6,542 bases of DNA, taken from positions 1 to 6,542 of the forward strand of contig JABJCF010000596.1 in assembly GCA_018665625.1 (NCBI GenBank). Direction: 5' to 3'. The DNA is from Nitrospina sp. (GTDB taxonomy: Bacteria; Nitrospinota; Nitrospinia; Nitrospinales; VA-1). The notes beneath the pieces were generated by a model. It saw only the letters and a program-made list of their open reading frames with translations, did no database searches and was not told where the DNA came from. The position numbers were made by a program, and so were the translations under genes. Below are positions 5,765-6,542 of this stretch, in pieces. Positions within the stretch are counted from its first letter, which is position 1. Each line of letters starts with the position of its first letter.

Positions 5765-6542
5765 TTGAACATCATTCTGAATAGCTATTGTAATTTAAAA
5801 TGTAATTATTGCTTTGCTGATGAGTACATGGAAGAGAATGTGAAAACTCCTGATAAATCTATGGATTTCGATTTTTTTCAGAACGAGCTTTTGCCTAGAA
5901 TAAAAAATGCCTCTCTTATTAATTTTATGGGAGGGGAGCCCACCCTGCATCCGCGTTTCAATGAAATGCTTTCCAATGCCTTGGACAATATGCAGCCTTT
6001 TTCGTTTCTGGGTGTTTTCACCAATGGATTGATGTCCGATAAAGTTTTAGAACTGCTTTTAGAGTTAGTGGGTCGTGGGGGCAGCATTGAAAGGCAAATT
6101 CAGTTTTCCGTTCTGCTCAACTGGCAAACTATGGAAAACACATCTGAAAAAAATCACGCGCGCACTCGCGAAGTAGCGGAAGCCATTTTAAGTAAAAATG
6201 GATACGGATTGATGTTCAGTCTTAACCTCTATTCCATCGAACAGGACCTGGCGACACAATGCTGGGAGATAGATGAAATTTATCAGAATTTAGGTTTGCC
6301 ACCAGGGCAAACCTATAAGATTCGTGTCAGTCCGGCTTTCCCGATTGTGGGAGAAGAAGGCCACATAACCTTACCCATTAAAGACTACCCCAAAATGGGC
6401 CGCATGATGATAGACCTGCTCAAAGATTTTCCGCAGATGTGTTTTCGTTTCGACTGCTCATTTCCGCCCTGCTTGATGGATGATATACAGGAAGATGAAT
6501 ATCACCTGGTCGAGCGGTTCATTTATCATGGAAGTCAATCTG
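5765..6542 (+). CDS. Radical SAM enzyme, 3' end cut by the window edge
   Basis: At least 259 residues are visible, and the frame is still open at the right edge. The N-terminus is M-N-I-I-L-N-S-Y-C9-N-L-K-C13-N-Y-C16, the C-x3-C-x2-C motif that binds the 4Fe-4S cluster cleaving S-adenosylmethionine. A G56-G57-E58-P59 motif in N-F-M-G-G-E-P-T-L-H-P follows at the normal distance and contacts the SAM amino group. F-T-N-G near residues 84-87 is the usual strand-three motif. Further on, C226, C231 and C236 (M-C-F-R-F-D-C-S-F-P-P-C) form a regular cluster that could ligate an auxiliary iron-sulfur centre, as in SPASM or twitch-type enzymes, possibly with more cysteines beyond the edge. The substrate is unknown. 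Peptide or cofactor modification is possible but unsupported by neighbours, apart from the upstream TPR protein. The gene begins at TTG, so start-codon-based gene finders may miss it. Confidence 0.9.
   Translation, partial: MNIILNSYCNLKCNYCFADEYMEENVKTPDKSMDFDFFQNELLPRIKNASLINFMGGEPTLHPRFNEMLSNALDNMQPFSFLGVFTNGLMSDKVLELLLELVGRGGSIERQIQFSVLLNWQTMENTSEKNHARTREVAEAILSKNGYGLMFSLNLYSIEQDLATQCWEIDEIYQNLGLPPGQTYKIRVSPAFPIVGEEGHITLPIKDYPKMGRMMIDLLKDFPQMCFRFDCSFPPCLMDDIQEDEYHLVERFIYHGSQS

Overview
The window comes from a Gram-negative-type bacterial chromosome with roughly 40-45% GC by eye. It holds four complete protein genes and one gene cut by the right edge. The Gram-negative assignment rests on a Sec-exported MlaC-type lipid-binding protein and a large RND/MMPL exporter, which together imply an inner membrane, a periplasm and an outer membrane. 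The mix of families would fit Nitrospinota or a deltaproteobacterial (Desulfobacterota-like) lineage, but nothing here proves the taxon. I see no rRNA, tRNA, CRISPR array, transposase or phage gene.

Layout. Positions 1-353 hold no convincing full gene: a GC-rich, G-tract-containing stretch at about 46-156, then AT-rich leader DNA with one strong unused Shine-Dalgarno sequence. On the plus strand follow an MlaC/Ttg2D-like periplasmic protein (354-983) and, 20 nt later, a GHMP-family small-molecule kinase (1004-2002), probably one transcript. Converging on them from the minus strand is an 834-residue RND/MMPL exporter (2099-4603). A 241-nt divergent intergenic region (4604-4844) contains a perfect 15-bp tandem duplication, a 6-bp dyad and a plausible promoter. 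It leads into a membrane-anchored TPR protein (4845-5585). After a 179-nt gap, a radical SAM enzyme starts at TTG 5765 and runs off the right edge.

How the genes may work together. An MlaC-like carrier close to an MMPL/RND exporter recalls lipid-trafficking pairs such as HpnM/HpnN of hopanoid-producing bacteria, so a role in moving lipids between inner and outer membrane is a reasonable inference. The GHMP kinase would supply a phosphorylated sugar or isoprenoid-type metabolite, and its substrate cannot be read from the sequence. The TPR and radical SAM genes form a separate plus-strand unit with no visible link to the lipid genes. Four of the five genes can only start at non-ATG codons (three TTG, one GTG), which affects automatic annotation. 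No clearly new multi-gene system is evident. The least explained pieces are the truncated radical SAM protein with a three-cysteine cluster near its visible end, and the repeats upstream of the TPR gene.
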